From: Gnetum montanum
Lineage: Eukaryota > Streptophyta > Gnetopsida > Gnetales > Gnetaceae
DNA length: 64,000 nt
Assembly: GCA_015680685.1 (NCBI GenBank)
Contig: MNCI01007673.1
Span: 154,948 to 218,947 of the forward strand
Direction: 5' to 3'
The notes below the pieces were generated by a model. That model was not told the DNA's origin and did not search any database. It was given only the letters and a program-made list of their open reading frames with translations. The position numbers were made by a program, and so were the translations under genes. Shown here in pieces: positions 1 through 12,011 of this stretch; the first letter of the stretch is position 1; every line of letters begins with the position of its first letter.

Positions 1-379
1 GAGGAGCATGTTAGGGACTAATCAATCTAAGGGTAACACGATGTTACCTTGCAAATCTCTCCATTGCAGCTGTTCATCTTGATGGAGGATAAAAGTAAAG
101 TTTGGAATATACTCATCGGGATGAGTATAGACTATCTAGTATTGTTTAGGACTTGGCTAATTTCGACTATGTGTTTTTTATTACAGACTATTTCATGTAT
201 TATCCCTAGGCGGTGAATTGCTTTTGTTAGAAGAAGATATTGTTATCGGTGTGCTAATTTTACCGTTATATAAATTTTTGTTTAAATTAACCTGAAGGTT
301 TGTTAGGCTCCCAACGATGTGAGTGGTATCCTATTTTCTATTTGGTGCACAAACACTTAGTCCCCGGCAACAGCGCTAA
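1..379 (-). pseudogene. gag: A1: leader and gag start of an Athila-like element (partial)
   Basis: Read on the minus strand, this matches the leader and first gag codons of A2 (43911-44290) and A3 (59138-59530), including the stretch that reads YTHPNEYIPDF in A2. The position equivalent to the A2 gag start (238-240) reads ATA instead of ATG. The rest of the element lies beyond the left edge. Gag would be the capsid/nucleocapsid precursor of the particle; nothing here looks able to make protein. Confidence 0.75.
361..378 (-). other. A1 primer binding site, tRNA-Asp type
   Basis: The minus strand reads TAGCGCTGTTGCCGGGGA directly inside the LTR. This is a close match to TGGCGCCGTTGCCGGGGA, the complement of the plant tRNA-Asp(GTC) 3' end used by Athila/Tat-type elements. 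It fixes the element as minus-strand and shows that the adjacent LTR is its 5' LTR rather than a solo LTR. Confidence 0.75.
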
Positions 380-1248
380 TGATGAGTGGCGAGATACCCC
401 TACACTCAACCATACAAATATGAACGTAGCACGCACGATCTAGTTGAACTCCGTAGACTAAGTGCCTACACGCCCATGGAACACTTAGGGTTAATCATTT
501 GTTGTCTTCCCAGACTTACTTGTAGTTGTCATAGTGTATGGTTAAGTAAGTCTGAGGTATATGATTTTTATAGCTTTTTTCTGTTTTATCTCCTATTCTA
601 TTGAGGTGAGGGTTGAGAAACTAATTGCCAACTCTAACTAATGAACTAAGTCTAAATTACCTAGCATCAGCATCCAGTCCCACTTACCATACACACCCTA
701 AACCAATGCAGCTGTGGCTACCAAATGCTAATCATTGTTGGGATCACCACGCGTAACACACATGCTTGAAGTGGTCGTACTGAGGCACTTAACTAGGAGG
801 AAATGGTAAGAGAATCTAATCTAGCCTAACTGTGATGAGCATCCATTCCTTGATTATCCATACACATCCTTAAATTCTCATAATCAAGTCGTACTCATTC
901 TACATTACTAGGAGATAAGGGTGAGAGAGAAAGCAATAAATAACATTAAATAAAATCCTATTCCATGCACTACAAGGTTTATCTAGGAAATTCGTCTTTA
1001 TTGCCGTACACAACTTGTGTTCAGGTACAATGTTGCTCAAATAAAGATCCATTCACTTTAGGACTCCTACTACGGGCACATGGAAAATATTCTATCTCTA
1101 GAGTGATCAATCTGCTAGAGTTTCCCTACTTCTAGCCTAGGATGAGGAAACAAGGGAGAGCTGCCTCTTATTTACAGATATGATGGCGCACCATGATATC
1201 GCAGGGGACTACGCGATATCATGGCCCATGCAATATCGCATCTCATCA
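380..1248 (-). repeat. A1 5' LTR (Athila-like)
   Basis: It is bounded by TGATGAG and CTCATCA, the same inverted termini as the A2 and A3 LTRs, and matches them along its length. The U3 part (about 1180-1248) carries GATATC palindromes. The TATA box of the other copies (TATAAATAA) is mutated here to TGTAAATAA on the minus strand near 1167-1176. It holds one copy of the GAGTACGACTTGATTA block that is doubled in A2. The target duplication cannot be checked because the left end is outside the window. Confidence 0.8.
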
Positions 1249-1327
1249 CCTATCAACTCATAAAGTTATATATTAATACTATAAATCAATAAATCTCCAT
1301 TTTATCCTAGGCCAACCTTTCTTTTTA

Positions 1328-2158
1328 TTAGATCAAGGCCTTGTAGAGAAAGTATGGGATATTAATCATCCACTTCCCCCTCATCAACACCACAATCTTA
1401 GCCTCTCTAGTAGAGATACCTAATGATATTTTGATGGGTAAGAATTTGTGTGTGACAATTTTGTACATGACATTTTGAATTAAAAAAATTTTAGACATCT
1501 TCACATCCATGTTATCCATGTCAAAGGCCTCAAGTAGGACCTTCTTTCTGATCTTGAGCCTAGTATTTTAGGTCCATGACCATCAATTGTTTGTTGGTTC
1601 ATTTGAAAATATTGTAATCCTAGAGATTACTCATGTTAAAATAGGCAAAGGAATTTCACCAACAAAATACATGGTACCATTTGTAGTAAGCTTAAGGTAC
1701 AACTCTTCTACCTCATATTGGTACCTAATAAAGGATTGAGTGACATACTCATAGAAGCTTGTCCATAGTAGTGACTCCTTGAACTCAACAAGACTAAGCT
1801 CAAGGAGATAATTTTAATTTTTCTCTTTATAAATTAATCATTTCTTAATGTCATCTACACCCATATCTTCTTGGACATTACCTAGTTTAGCATCATAATT
1901 TACTAGCTCCTTTGACACTTTCTTGACTACTTGTAACTACACACATGCTCGACTTGAAGATCAAGAATGTGACAACCTATCTTCTGATATGCTTTTAGGT
2001 GGAGATCTTTCTTGAGAAATTTTAGGATTAGGTGATTTAAGTTCTTTCTCTTTTTTCTCTTCCTCAAGAATTGGTGGTTCACACACAATTCTAGAAATAG
2101 AGGGCTAAGATCTTTAACCTTTTCACTTCTTAAACTATAGAGATTTGATCACAACCAT
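1328..2158 (-). pseudogene. Relic of an accessory retroelement ORF, about 276 codons
   Basis: A single minus-strand frame runs from an ATG at 2158 (MVVIK) to a stop at 1328, with about a dozen internal stops but no obvious frameshift. The N-terminal third is rich in Lys, Glu and Pro. The C-terminal half has a regular pattern: FKESLLWTSFYEYV, then NVMYKIVTHKFLPI, then VLMRGKWMINIPYFLYKAL. The last part resembles the 'putative plant transposon protein' domain found in many non-autonomous plant LTR elements. This is pattern recognition only. The A1 LTR lies just beyond its 3' end. C1 has an ATG with the same first codons (MVVIK) at 19523. Confidence 0.4.
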
Positions 2159-4108
2159 CCTAGCATGATGAATTGTGAAGACTAATAAAAATAAAGCAAG
2201 TTACCTAGAAATTATACTTCAATTGCAAAAATTACATGTGAAAATAATGATGAACATAACACTTGGAAAAGCTTTAAAAACATCATCACAACTTATAGAA
2301 TCATGGTATTTATGGGTAGGTATAAGTAAGGTGAAAATGTTTAAATAACTACCAAATGCATTAAATACATATTCAGATTGATGACTCTCTCCATGACTAG
2401 GTTACAAGATACCAAGCTTGAACCATGGTAAGAACATCAAAGAAAAGAATGATCAATAAGAATGTATGTGAAATTATCACTAATCTAATTTTGGTTGTGA
2501 AAATCTAGTAACGTTTTGCTTATTTATGAGAAAGAAGAGCAAAGGAAAGAAAAACTTGAAGAAAACTAACTATGGAATGGCCTTGAGAGGATCCCCTCCT
2601 CTTTTATATTATCTCATTAATGCAATTGGATGTACTAGCATAGGATCATTAATGCTTCTGCACTGATGCCCCCTATGCTAATGTAGGAGATGCATCAACA
2701 CACCATCCTAAGAATGAAGAAATTCAAAACTTCATTATCTACACCTTCTACTTACCTTCCTTTGCCTCTAGAGTTATCCACAAGGTCAAAATCATGTCTA
2801 AATCACCACGAAATGACCAAAAAAGGCATAAGAAGATTTAAACAACAAAACATTATGAACTTACCTTAGATCATATCTAAGTTTATGAGAATTGAATCAT
2901 ATCATTAATGTATGCATTCTCATAAACCAAAAGCTAGGAAAGATGGGTTGAAGAAATGTAAGAATTATTAGAGCATCAAAAACAATGAAATATATGCACA
3001 AGTGAGGTATACTAGAAATGGTTTATCATTATCACACATGGAAGCTCGAAGAGTTGGTACTCACATAAGTGAAAGACCAATGAAGTATCTTATGTACTAC
3101 AATCACCATCATGACTAGAAAATAAGCTTTATCTCACTCACTTGTAATGTTAATCAACCAAGGATTCACAACAAACAATGAGACATTAGCATCAAATGCA
3201 ATTCCATTCCCTTAGATGATCAAATCTCATCCTCTAATTCAACCAATTAACTTTCTATCATACACAATAATGAGCAAGAAATGGAATGGAAGAGATGGAG
3301 AGTGAATGATGTATAAGAAAAAGAGAGTGAGTGGACAACATCACTGAATCTTCAACCAACCATTCAATTAGTTGATGGAAGTATGTGAGCATGTCCTACA
3401 TCCTAGGAAAGATCCACTACTACATCCTTTTACTACTACTCATTCTTATAATAGAGATTGACCTTCAAGTCTCTCTTCTAAGCACAAGGTTACACCCACC
3501 ACTTCTACTATCATCTATCCTTGATTGTTATATGGTCTAATTATTAATGAAACCAAACCAAGATAACATGCTCTAGAACATCTAGAATTCAAAATTCTAG
3601 TTTGGTTTTCCTCTATCGGTACATGTATGCACAGTAGATTTCCCAAATTTTACTTTACTGGAAACCTCTTGTCAATCCCATTGGCTACACTAACTAATGT
3701 CACATTCCAATAAGGATTACAATGGCATGAGAAAATAAGTGAAATATTTTGGGTTTAAATGGGATGAAGATTTAAGTTAAGGATTATGATGTTATCCCTT
3801 AAGAACAAAAATATTTGGAACTTAAGTGGAAGCAATGTCTGACATTACCAAAGTTCACTAAGAGATAGACTTCTAAGCCTTCATGTCCATGGATAGGGAT
3901 GAATAAGATATTATCTTGGACTATGAGATTTTTGGAAGTAAAGAGATCAAGGAAGCATATTGAACATAAGAAAGGCTTACATGGATATTGGTTCAATCAC
4001 TTATTTTGGTTTTAAGTTCAGAAATCATAAGATCGGCCTAGGATGATAAAGATACAAATGTGGATAGACTAATAAACTTAGAGTTACCTCTTGTTCTTAT
4101 AATTTTTA

Positions 4109-4139
<31 letters not shown>

Positions 4140-4979
4140 CTTTTCTTTTTATTCTTTCTTTTACTTTTCATTTTTTATATATTTTCTTTTCATTTCCTTT
4201 AATTTCATTTTTACATTTATGTTTTCTTTCATTTCATAAGAAGAGGATTTTTGGCAATGCATGGGAATCATGGGTATGATTGGAGTGACAAATCATCACC
4301 TAAAATCTTTAATTTTTATGAAAAAAATAATTCATCCCTCATTACATGGCACACACAAGTTCATGAGATCATGAACCTCTTCTAACCAAGATTGCCAAGC
4401 ATTGCAACATGTGCACCTTGGTCCAATTGTACTTATTACATCCACCTAGTGGTCACAAGGATCCAGGATGATACATCCTTTTCTCACTAGTGACCAAGTA
4501 CTCTTCCAAGATTTCAAAGCATATACCCTTAGTTGTGAACTCACCACCTACCCATGGTTCTAGTAGCATTAGCTTCAATAACTCGCAATGTGAGTCCTAG
4601 CTCCCCATTGAATCTAAGTCTAGTTCATCATGATGAATAGAGGAAAATTCATAGATGAATTTTGTTGCATGAACATTTCATTAATCAATACTCTACTTCA
4701 AAAAATTTTTCCACTCATACATCCTCATTACATCTACAACTTATTGATCCACCATTGACTTATTGGATGAGAACTCATAGGATAGATTACTTGGTTTTCC
4801 CATAGACACACAAAGCATACTAAAAGAAAATAAAACATCATAGATGATTAACCATTAAGCTCAATAAATAAAAAATCCTAATTAAAATTACCATATTTAC
4901 TAAAATGAACAAATAAAAATATTAAACAAATAAAATTTTGACAAGGCATGGAGGATTCCTCCCCGATGACTAATCCATG
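2159..4979. other. Unassigned AT-rich DNA, possibly an old minus-strand LTR/3' region
   Basis: No coding signal was found. On the minus strand a TATATAAAAG-like box (2601-2610) is followed by a T/C-rich tract, as in an LTR promoter and R region, but no matching second LTR was found. Around 4740-4800 the minus strand resembles the post-pol region of A2 near 50531 (GTATGT..., ATGAGTTC..., TCATCC), so part may be the 3' non-coding region of A0. Confidence 0.3.
4110..4139. repeat. (TTA)n microsatellite
   Basis: About ten consecutive TTA/ATT triplets within a T-rich stretch. Confidence 0.9.
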
Positions 4980-5189
4980 TCTATCACTTAGTAAACCTAT
5001 AAGCATAAATTTGAGCATTATGCATGCTCAAAGGTGAAGGTCCTTCATTATGATGTACTAGGTATTACCCATCAAATGTTTTAGCTAGCTCACTTTAATG
5101 GCACATGCACATAGTGCTACATGACTAGGAAGGATCACAAAGTATTTTCTTGTAAATCATCCTTCCAATCTCATCTGTCCTACTAATTT

Positions 5190-6396
5190 CAAGGTGGATA
5201 TCTTAGAAGAACAACTTGGCATTAGCGGTGCTTAACCAAGTCCTTCCCATGATAAAAAGGAAGTTATCTTCCACTTTTTTTCTAACTTAATCATCAAGAA
5301 ATATGTAGGATCCAACTAGACTACCATTGTTTTCATGACATGACTTACTTATCTCATAAGTATGCATAGGATTAGTCTACTAGTTCCAACCAAATAGTAG
5401 TACCCTTGAGAGGATGAAGCCCCCAATGAAGGTACTATTTCAATGAAGTCATATTTACTCTTTAATCAAAGTCATAATGAGCTAGGCAGTGACCTTTCTC
5501 ACCAATTTAAATTTCCATTATGAAACTACCAAGATCTAATCATTTTTCAAGTAAGTGTCCTTCTTTAACTACCTATATAGCCACTTTGAACATGGATATG
5601 GTAATAACATCATCATTAAGTACAATCTTATTATATCTACCAAACATGTTTGTAAAAATTACCTCTAAAATAGATGTTATGCTTTAATGAGATTCAAGAA
5701 CCATCATTGAGACCTCCTAAATATGAGCTTCTGTCTAGAATGCATGATAACCCTCTCTGCCAGATGAAGAAAATGTGGTGGATTATGTCCCACATCGCTT
5801 ACATCTATGTTTACAATAGAATTTCCTACCACAAAACCTCAAACTTCCCCATATAACTAAATCAAGAGGAGATTAATAATATTTTCTAGTTACATACATA
5901 GAAGTAGGATCAATGTAATAGATGATATTACATGATTTGTCTTACATTGGCTATCACTAATTGGGTATCCCACTTTGCATAAGACTAGGAAGTAGAAGTT
6001 GTTGTTTTCTGGGAGCCTAGTTGATAGGATTGCCTAAAGTAGGTAGGTACTACTAAGGTGTCATCAATGGAGATTGATAAGAACCTACCTATACATCTTT
6101 AAAGTAGGGGTTGATGAAAATTATCATCTGTTGTTGCATTGGAGTGAAAAGGTTTCATGGAGCAACACCCCAAGGATTTGCAAGTTGCCACTGATGGTAC
6201 TACTACATGGGCTACAAATACATACCTCTAGGATAGTACAAAAAGCTAAGGTACAAAGTCCTTCTCATTTACCTTTTGATAAGTCTAGGATTCAAATGCA
6301 CCATAGATCATCCAATCTTAGCAATCATGTGAATCATGACTAGGAAACACTAGGTTTGCACAATATTCATAGGAACCCTCATCATCAAAGAATGAG
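5190..6396 (-). pseudogene. gag-pol: A0: gag-protease linker and protease relic (Athila-like)
   Basis: On the minus strand a Pro/Gln-rich linker near 6180 (NPWGVAPWNLFTPMQQQ) matches the A2 linker (SWGMPPLKHQYPCQQ). It is followed, at the spacing seen in A2 and A3, by FLFIMGRTWLSTAN (5221-5265), equivalent to the retropepsin end IIMGRPWLS in A3. The catalytic Asp-Ser-Gly region is damaged: only a fragment reading FD, stop, RVN is visible near 5450. This is the downstream half of a gag-protease frame whose upstream half is at 12012-12700, beyond the S1 insertion. No RT follows; 3' non-coding-like sequence begins at about 4980. Confidence 0.6.
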
Positions 6397-6401
6397 CTAG
6401 C

Positions 6402-7630
6402 TGAGGATCATTGAACTTAGAAAGGGGGGATGATAAAGTTTCCCAAATTAAAAAAAAATGTTGACACAAAGCACACACCAACTTTAACATGGTTCCCCAA
6501 CTTGGGTAGTCCACACTCAGAGGGTAGTTTGCAAGCACACCTCTAGACTTTGTTCCTTCCAAAATGTGGTTTGAAGGATACCATACCCTATACAAGCTCT
6601 AAGCTCTACTCTAAAGTCATCTAGCACTATGAATCCACTCAACCCTGTAAGGTCTTGACAGGCTTAGAATGTGGTTTCAAGGATCGCACTACCTTAACAA
6701 CTTGATCTCCGCTTTGGAGTATTGTGGTGCTATACCAACATTCAATCCCACAGAATCCCAACAAGCTCAAGCAAGATATCTTCCCACAAGAAGCACATCA
6801 ACCTCGCAAGGCAACAGAAGAGAAAAATGATTACAAGGGATGAATGCAACTTACTTTGTTGATCCTTGTACTTGAGGTACATGTCACTTTACAATAGACA
6901 AAAGATAAAACAATGAGAAGAAATAGTGATTACAATGATCATCAAAGGATTACACAATGATCATACAAGAACTTGCACATTTCCCAATGATAATAATGTC
7001 TTCTTATAACCACTATGTTTCCAAATTCATCTTGCAACTTATGTAATGGCTAGCTAATGATCATGGAATATGTCCTTTTCATGACTGAGATGTCTTTCTA
7101 CGTCTAGCCTCCATTCTAGTAAGTTGTCTTCTTCTAGTGAAAGATGCCTTTCCATAAATGGCCTTCATTCTGGAAAGATGTCTTTATCTAATGAAAGACA
7201 TCTTTGTCTAATAAAATATATCTGCTATTTTGTAGAGATCTCTTCATCTGTGCTTCCTTCTAGAAAGACTTCTTAGGTATGGGAAAGATTTCTCTTCTAT
7301 AAGGGCCAAAAATGAAACTACTTGTTTTGATGTTGGGAGCCTCCAAATGCCTTCAAAAAAGTACCCATAGATCTTATAATTTTCTAAACTCATCAAAATG
7401 AGCTAGAAACACTCTGAAACATGCCAAAACATCCAAGAATTATCCTCAACAAAAATAGACATATTTTTCTTTAATTCTTCATATTAATCCATGCTCCCTT
7501 GAGTCCTTGTGATCTCGAATTTGCTTGTGAGTCCTTGAGTCCTTTGCTCTTGTTTGTATAAAAACAACAAACATAAAAACATCCTTGTACTCCATTTTCC
7601 TTAACATTTTGACATACCAAAAGGTCAAAA
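6402..7630 (-). repeat. S1 3' LTR
   Basis: It starts TGAGGATCATTGAAC and ends CCAAAAGGTCAAAA on the plus strand, matching the 10761-12011 LTR and the two S2 LTRs. Dyad motifs of the AGATGTCT type lie at 7085-7290, next to a TATA-like CTTATA (7003-7008; TATAAG on the minus strand). Confidence 0.85.
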
Positions 7631-7647
7631 ATCTCCCCCTTTTTGGT
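7631..7647 (-). other. S1 polypurine tract
   Basis: The minus strand reads AAAAAGGGGGAGAT directly against the 3' LTR. It is the plus-strand primer site of the element. A second purine-rich copy (AAAAGGGGAAG on the minus strand) lies near 7708-7722. Confidence 0.75.
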
Positions 7648-9640
7648 AATGTCCAAAACTTAGGAAACTAAGTTAGCCTTTATCATAATATCACAAATCA
7701 TAAGCTACTTCTTCCCCTTTTTGGAAATGATCAAAAAGGATGATGCATATAAACCTATCTCTTCAAGATATATCATAAAAGAGAAACATCATATAATATG
7801 CATAACTAACATCATATGACAACCCCATATAGACAAAAACATTTTAGCTAAGAAAGAATAAGAGTACACATCTCTTAGCACTAATTTTCATGAAGAGCTA
7901 CTCCTTATCTTTTTACACAGTTATAAATTAACTAATCCAAGCCTTTCAATTAATATTCAAGACAATGTAAAAACTTAAGGCTTAAAGTAAAGTATGCTCC
8001 TTATAGATAAAGTAACCTATCTCTAAACGAATAAGCCATTAGTACTAAATATCACATGATTCTTTAATTTTTCAATATCAACATTCTGATAGTAAGTTCA
8101 AGGAAAGTGAGTTTAAAACATGCATATTCAACTCTTAAGATAAAGCAGCATAACTAATCAATCTAAATATATCGATTGATCAAACACAACCAATCAACTT
8201 TTTATCCAAAAGAAGATTCATANNNNNNNNNNNNNNNNNNNNNNNNNNNNNNNNNNNNNNNNNNNNNNNNNNNNNNNNNNNNNNNNNNNNNNNNNNNNNN
8301 NNNNNNNNNNNNNNNNNNNNNNNNNNNNNNNNNNNNNNNNNNNNNNNNNNNNNNNNNNNNNNNNNNNNNNNNNNNNNNNNNNNNNNNNNNNNNNNNNNNN
8401 NNNNNNNNNNNNNNNNNNNNNNNNNNNNNNNNNNNNNNNNNNNNNNNNNNNNNNNNNNNNNNNNNNNNNNNNNNNNNNNNNNNNNNNGCTAAGGGTGAGT
8501 TGAAATATGAAGTTTTGCTACGTGAGTGCCTATTGGGNTGTACTTAAAAAGATATATTCTCAACATACAAAAGGTTAGACGATAAATAGAGCTCACAGGT
8601 AAGTTTATATAATATATAAACATCAAGAGCTCTCATCATAAAAGTTTTATCTTTAGATAAGAAGTTAATAAATGTCCTCTTTTACATCATTCGTAGATGA
8701 ATATGCTCTTGTTCATTTTTTGCTAAGGGTGAGTTGAAATATGAAGTTTTGCTACGTGAGTGCCTATTGGGAAAAGCCTTAAAAGACTCCCCCTACACTA
8801 GTGTCCTCTTGGATTAGCTTATTATTTTCTAATTAAAGTACTATCCCTACAAATCAACATTAAGATCAAGTATGGAGACTAAAGTCTCCAATTAATAGTA
8901 CTTCATAATGATAATTTTTGGAATGATACTTTTCTCAAAAGATTCATGAATTGCATCGAAGGTACTAATTCAAATTCTTCAACAAAAATATTCTCAAAGA
9001 AATTTGACTTTATGATTTTAGAACAAACCCATATCTCAAGGAAAAAAGCTTATCAGTTCATGACGTTTATGCAAGGATTTAAATTATTTAAAACTAATAT
9101 ATCAAAAGATTATTTTTCAATAAAAACTTTTAAAATTTTATGAGTACCACAAACTTTCATTTAATCACATTGTGCTCATACATACACAAGAGATACCATA
9201 ATTTAAAAATATTCTAACTATATCAAATATCTTCTCTTGTAAGCACATTTATTACCATTTGTAGAATACAAGAGCTAACATCCCATAGCTTAAAATGAAG
9301 TAAGTACACATCAACATAATTTAGTATTTTTTCCAAATTAAATGCTAACATGATATTTAGTAAGCAAGAAAATAAAAACTTACCTGGACCTACCTTACTT
9401 GTAACTAAGAATTAAGGTGCCTAGAGTGCTAGAGAATGAGATTCCTCTTTTGAGGTTTCTCTTCTTGCACAGACTTATTCAATTTTCAAGGCTTGACTTC
9501 CTTTCACAAATTTTCTAGATAGTGTCTTCTCATTCTCAATTTCCTTCCTCTTGATTCTCCAAACTTTTTAAACTCCTTTGTTCTTTGGAGTTGTCCAATC
9601 TTTTTTGCCCTACAAATTTCTTTCTTGATGCATTTTGATA
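7648..9640. other. S1 interior without recognisable coding sequence
   Basis: AT-rich DNA between the gag remnant and the polypurine tract. The second ORF seen in S2 was not recognised here, but part is hidden by the gap. Confidence 0.4.
8223..8487. other. Assembly gap (265 N)
   Basis: A run of N. The 50 bases after it (8488-8537) recur exactly at 8722-8771 and end at a single N (8538), so the edge of this gap is probably a wrongly joined overlap. Confidence 0.95.
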
Positions 9641-10740
9641 AGACCAAGGAGTCCTATGATATGACCAAGTGCTCATTTGATAATATTTTAAATTGCACTT
9701 CCATTACTTATGCCAAAATTTAGGACAATAATAACATCTTACTTTCCTCTGGTAGTTAAAGTGATCATACCTAGGAGCTACTCTTGTTTGAGATGTAGTG
9801 CTTGTTGATTCTTCCCGCTTTGGAGTAGCCTTAGGTTGATACGGAGGTTTTTGTAGATGCTTCTTCTTGTGTACAACATCCAAGACCACTCTTATCATGT
9901 GGACTTCTTCCTTGTCTTGAAACCATCCGAAGGGACTCCTTTCCTTTGATCAACCTCTCATTTACAAGTTTTTCATCTAGTAGTTCTTTCTTAACCTACT
10001 CATTGAACTTGATGATTTTTTCATTCTCAACCCTGAGGCTTGAGATTTTTTCTATGAGGTCTGAAATATTTAATTTTTAGGAATATATGCCTTGATATGT
10101 GCCTTCTTAATGTTTGTTCAAAGAACTTTGATACCAGCATTGAAAGCTTTCATCTTCATCTTCAGTTTATCATCGAAGGTGTCAACATCATCACCTGTGA
10201 GAGCCAAACAGATGACATGTGAATCTTTTGCATCATCCTCCATCTCACTTTGGTCTTCATCATCCCAACTCGTGTTAGATATTTTTTTCATTTTTCATCT
10301 CTTTATCACTTCTATTTTTTACCTTTAACCTACCATTACTAGGACATTCGAAGACCACATGAACTCTTCTTCCACCACATATCAAGCATTCTATTGAAGA
10401 TGAATCAAAATTAGAACTTGAAAAATTTTTACCTTTTTCCTTACCTTCAAAGCTCTTACTCTTAAGGTCTGAGTTCTCATTCTTAATATAAAAACACTCA
10501 TCAGACCTTTCTTCAAATGAAACATCATTTAGATAATCACAAGTTTTTTCAACTTTACAAGCATAGTCTTCTTTATTTTTGACTGTAAAGAAGGGAATGA
10601 GAGACTTACCTTTATAGAAAATGTGAAATATGAATTAAGCACACCAATTGATGAAGCACATTAGTCTCTTTATTTAGATTTATCTGATGTTGATTACTCC
10701 TTCCATGTTCACTCTTGGAGATTGATGTAAAGCGCAAAAG
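9640..10740 (-). pseudogene. gag: S1 gag remnant with two zinc knuckles
   Basis: The first knuckle is near 10345-10395 (CLICGGR...VHVVFECP, with one extra residue in the loop). The second is at about 9705-9745 (CYYCPKFWHK, with Gly replaced by Trp before the His). Between them is the acidic segment that S2 also has at 33348-33545. The large N-terminal UBN2-type gag domain present in S2 is missing: the start region runs almost directly to FSSSNFDSSSIE, which in S2 stands just before the first knuckle. The product would be a nucleocapsid-like protein at best. Several stops and frameshifts are present. Confidence 0.6.
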
Positions 10741-10758
10741 TACCAGGCTTTGATACCA
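10741..10758 (-). other. S1 primer binding site, tRNA-Met type
   Basis: The minus strand reads TGGTATCAAAGCCTGGTA next to the 5' LTR, a one-base variant of TGGTATCAGAGC, the usual Met-tRNA site of plant copia elements. Confidence 0.8.
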
Positions 10759-10760
10759 TT

Positions 10761-12011
10761 TAAGGATCATTAAACTTAGAAGGGAAGGATGAATAGGTTC
10801 CCCAAATACAAAAATCATTGACACAAAGAACACACCAATTTTAATGTGGTTTCCCAACTTGGATAGTCCACACTCAAAGGATAGTTCGCAAGCACACCTT
10901 TGGATTTTGTTCCTTCCAAAATGTGGTTTGAAGGGTACCACACCATGTACAAGCTCTAAGCTCCACTCTAGAGTGATTCAACACTATGAATACACTCAAT
11001 CCTACAAGGTCTCAAAAAGCTTAGAATGTGCTTTCAAGGATCCCACTACCTTTACAACTTAAGCTCTACTCCAAAATGTTGTGGTACTACACCAATACTC
11101 AATCCCACAAGATCCCAATAATCTTAAGAAATATGTCTTCCCATAAGAAGCAAATCAACCCCACAAGGCAACATAAGAGAACAATGATTATAAGGAATGA
11201 ATTCAACTTACTTTGTTGATCCTTGTACTTGAGGTACAACTCACTTTACAATAGAAAAAACATAGAACAATGAGGATCAACAATGATTGCCAAAAGATTG
11301 CACAATGATCATACAAGAGCTTGCATATTTTCCAATGAGAATGATGTCTTCTTATAGCTACTATGTTTCCAAATTCATCTTGAAACTCATGCAATAGCTA
11401 GCTAATGACCATGGAAGACATCTTCTTCATGACTGAGACATCTTTGTACATCTAACCTCTATTTTGGAAAGATGTCCTCTACATGAATGAGACATCTTTT
11501 TGCATGTGACCTCTATTTTGGAAAGACATCTTCTTCTAGTGAAAGACATATTTTTGTAACTGGCCTGCATTCTAAGAATATTTCTTTGTTTGATGAAATA
11601 TGTCTACTATTTTGCAAAGATGTCTTCATCTGTGTTGTCTTCTAAAAAGATGTCTTTGGATGGAATGGACGTCTCTTCTACAAGGGCCAAAAATAAAACT
11701 ACTTGTTTTAATGCGGAGAGCCTCTAAATTCCTTGAAACAAGTCCCCATAGACCTTATAACCTCCCAGACTTATCAAAATGAGCTAGAACCACTCTAAAA
11801 CATGCCAAAATATCTAGGGATCATCCTCAACAAAAATAGACACATTTTTCTTGAATTCTTCATATTCATCCATGCTTCCTTAAGTCCTTGTAATCTTGAA
11901 TTTTCTTGTGAGTCCTTGAGTCCTTTGCTCTTGCTCCCATAAACACAAAAACCACACAAACATCCTTGAACTCCATTTTTCTTAACATTTTTACATACCA
12001 AAAGTTGAATA
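10761..12011 (-). repeat. S1 5' LTR
   Basis: It is the partner of 6402-7630; the first TG is mutated to TA. A cluster of AGACATCT/AGATGTCT dyads (11406-11665) lies immediately upstream, in the minus direction, of TATAAG (11351-11356). This is the expected place of a U3 enhancer. Confidence 0.85.

Larger units (their letters stand above)
6402..12011 (-). mobile_element. S1: Sirevirus-like Ty1/copia element, non-autonomous, nested in A0
   Basis: Two LTRs of about 1.24 kb flank a 3.1 kb interior. The primer site (tRNA-Met type) and polypurine tract place it on the minus strand. The flanking five bases are CTAGC (6397-6401) and GTAGC (12012-12016), a target duplication with one mismatch. The interior has remnants of a two-zinc-knuckle gag and no recognisable protease, integrase, RT or RNase H, although 265 bases are unknown (N). 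S2 belongs to the same family. The gag layout and repeated polypurine tracts are what is known of Sireviruses (SIRE/Maximus); the lineage call is inference. Confidence 0.8.

Noticed and set aside
380-1248. Solo LTR
   Set aside because: A tRNA-Asp primer site and gag leader follow it directly on the minus strand, so it is a 5' LTR of an element leaving the window.
8176-8547. 123-codon frame across the first gap
   Set aside because: Almost entirely N; the readable ends do not resemble a protein.
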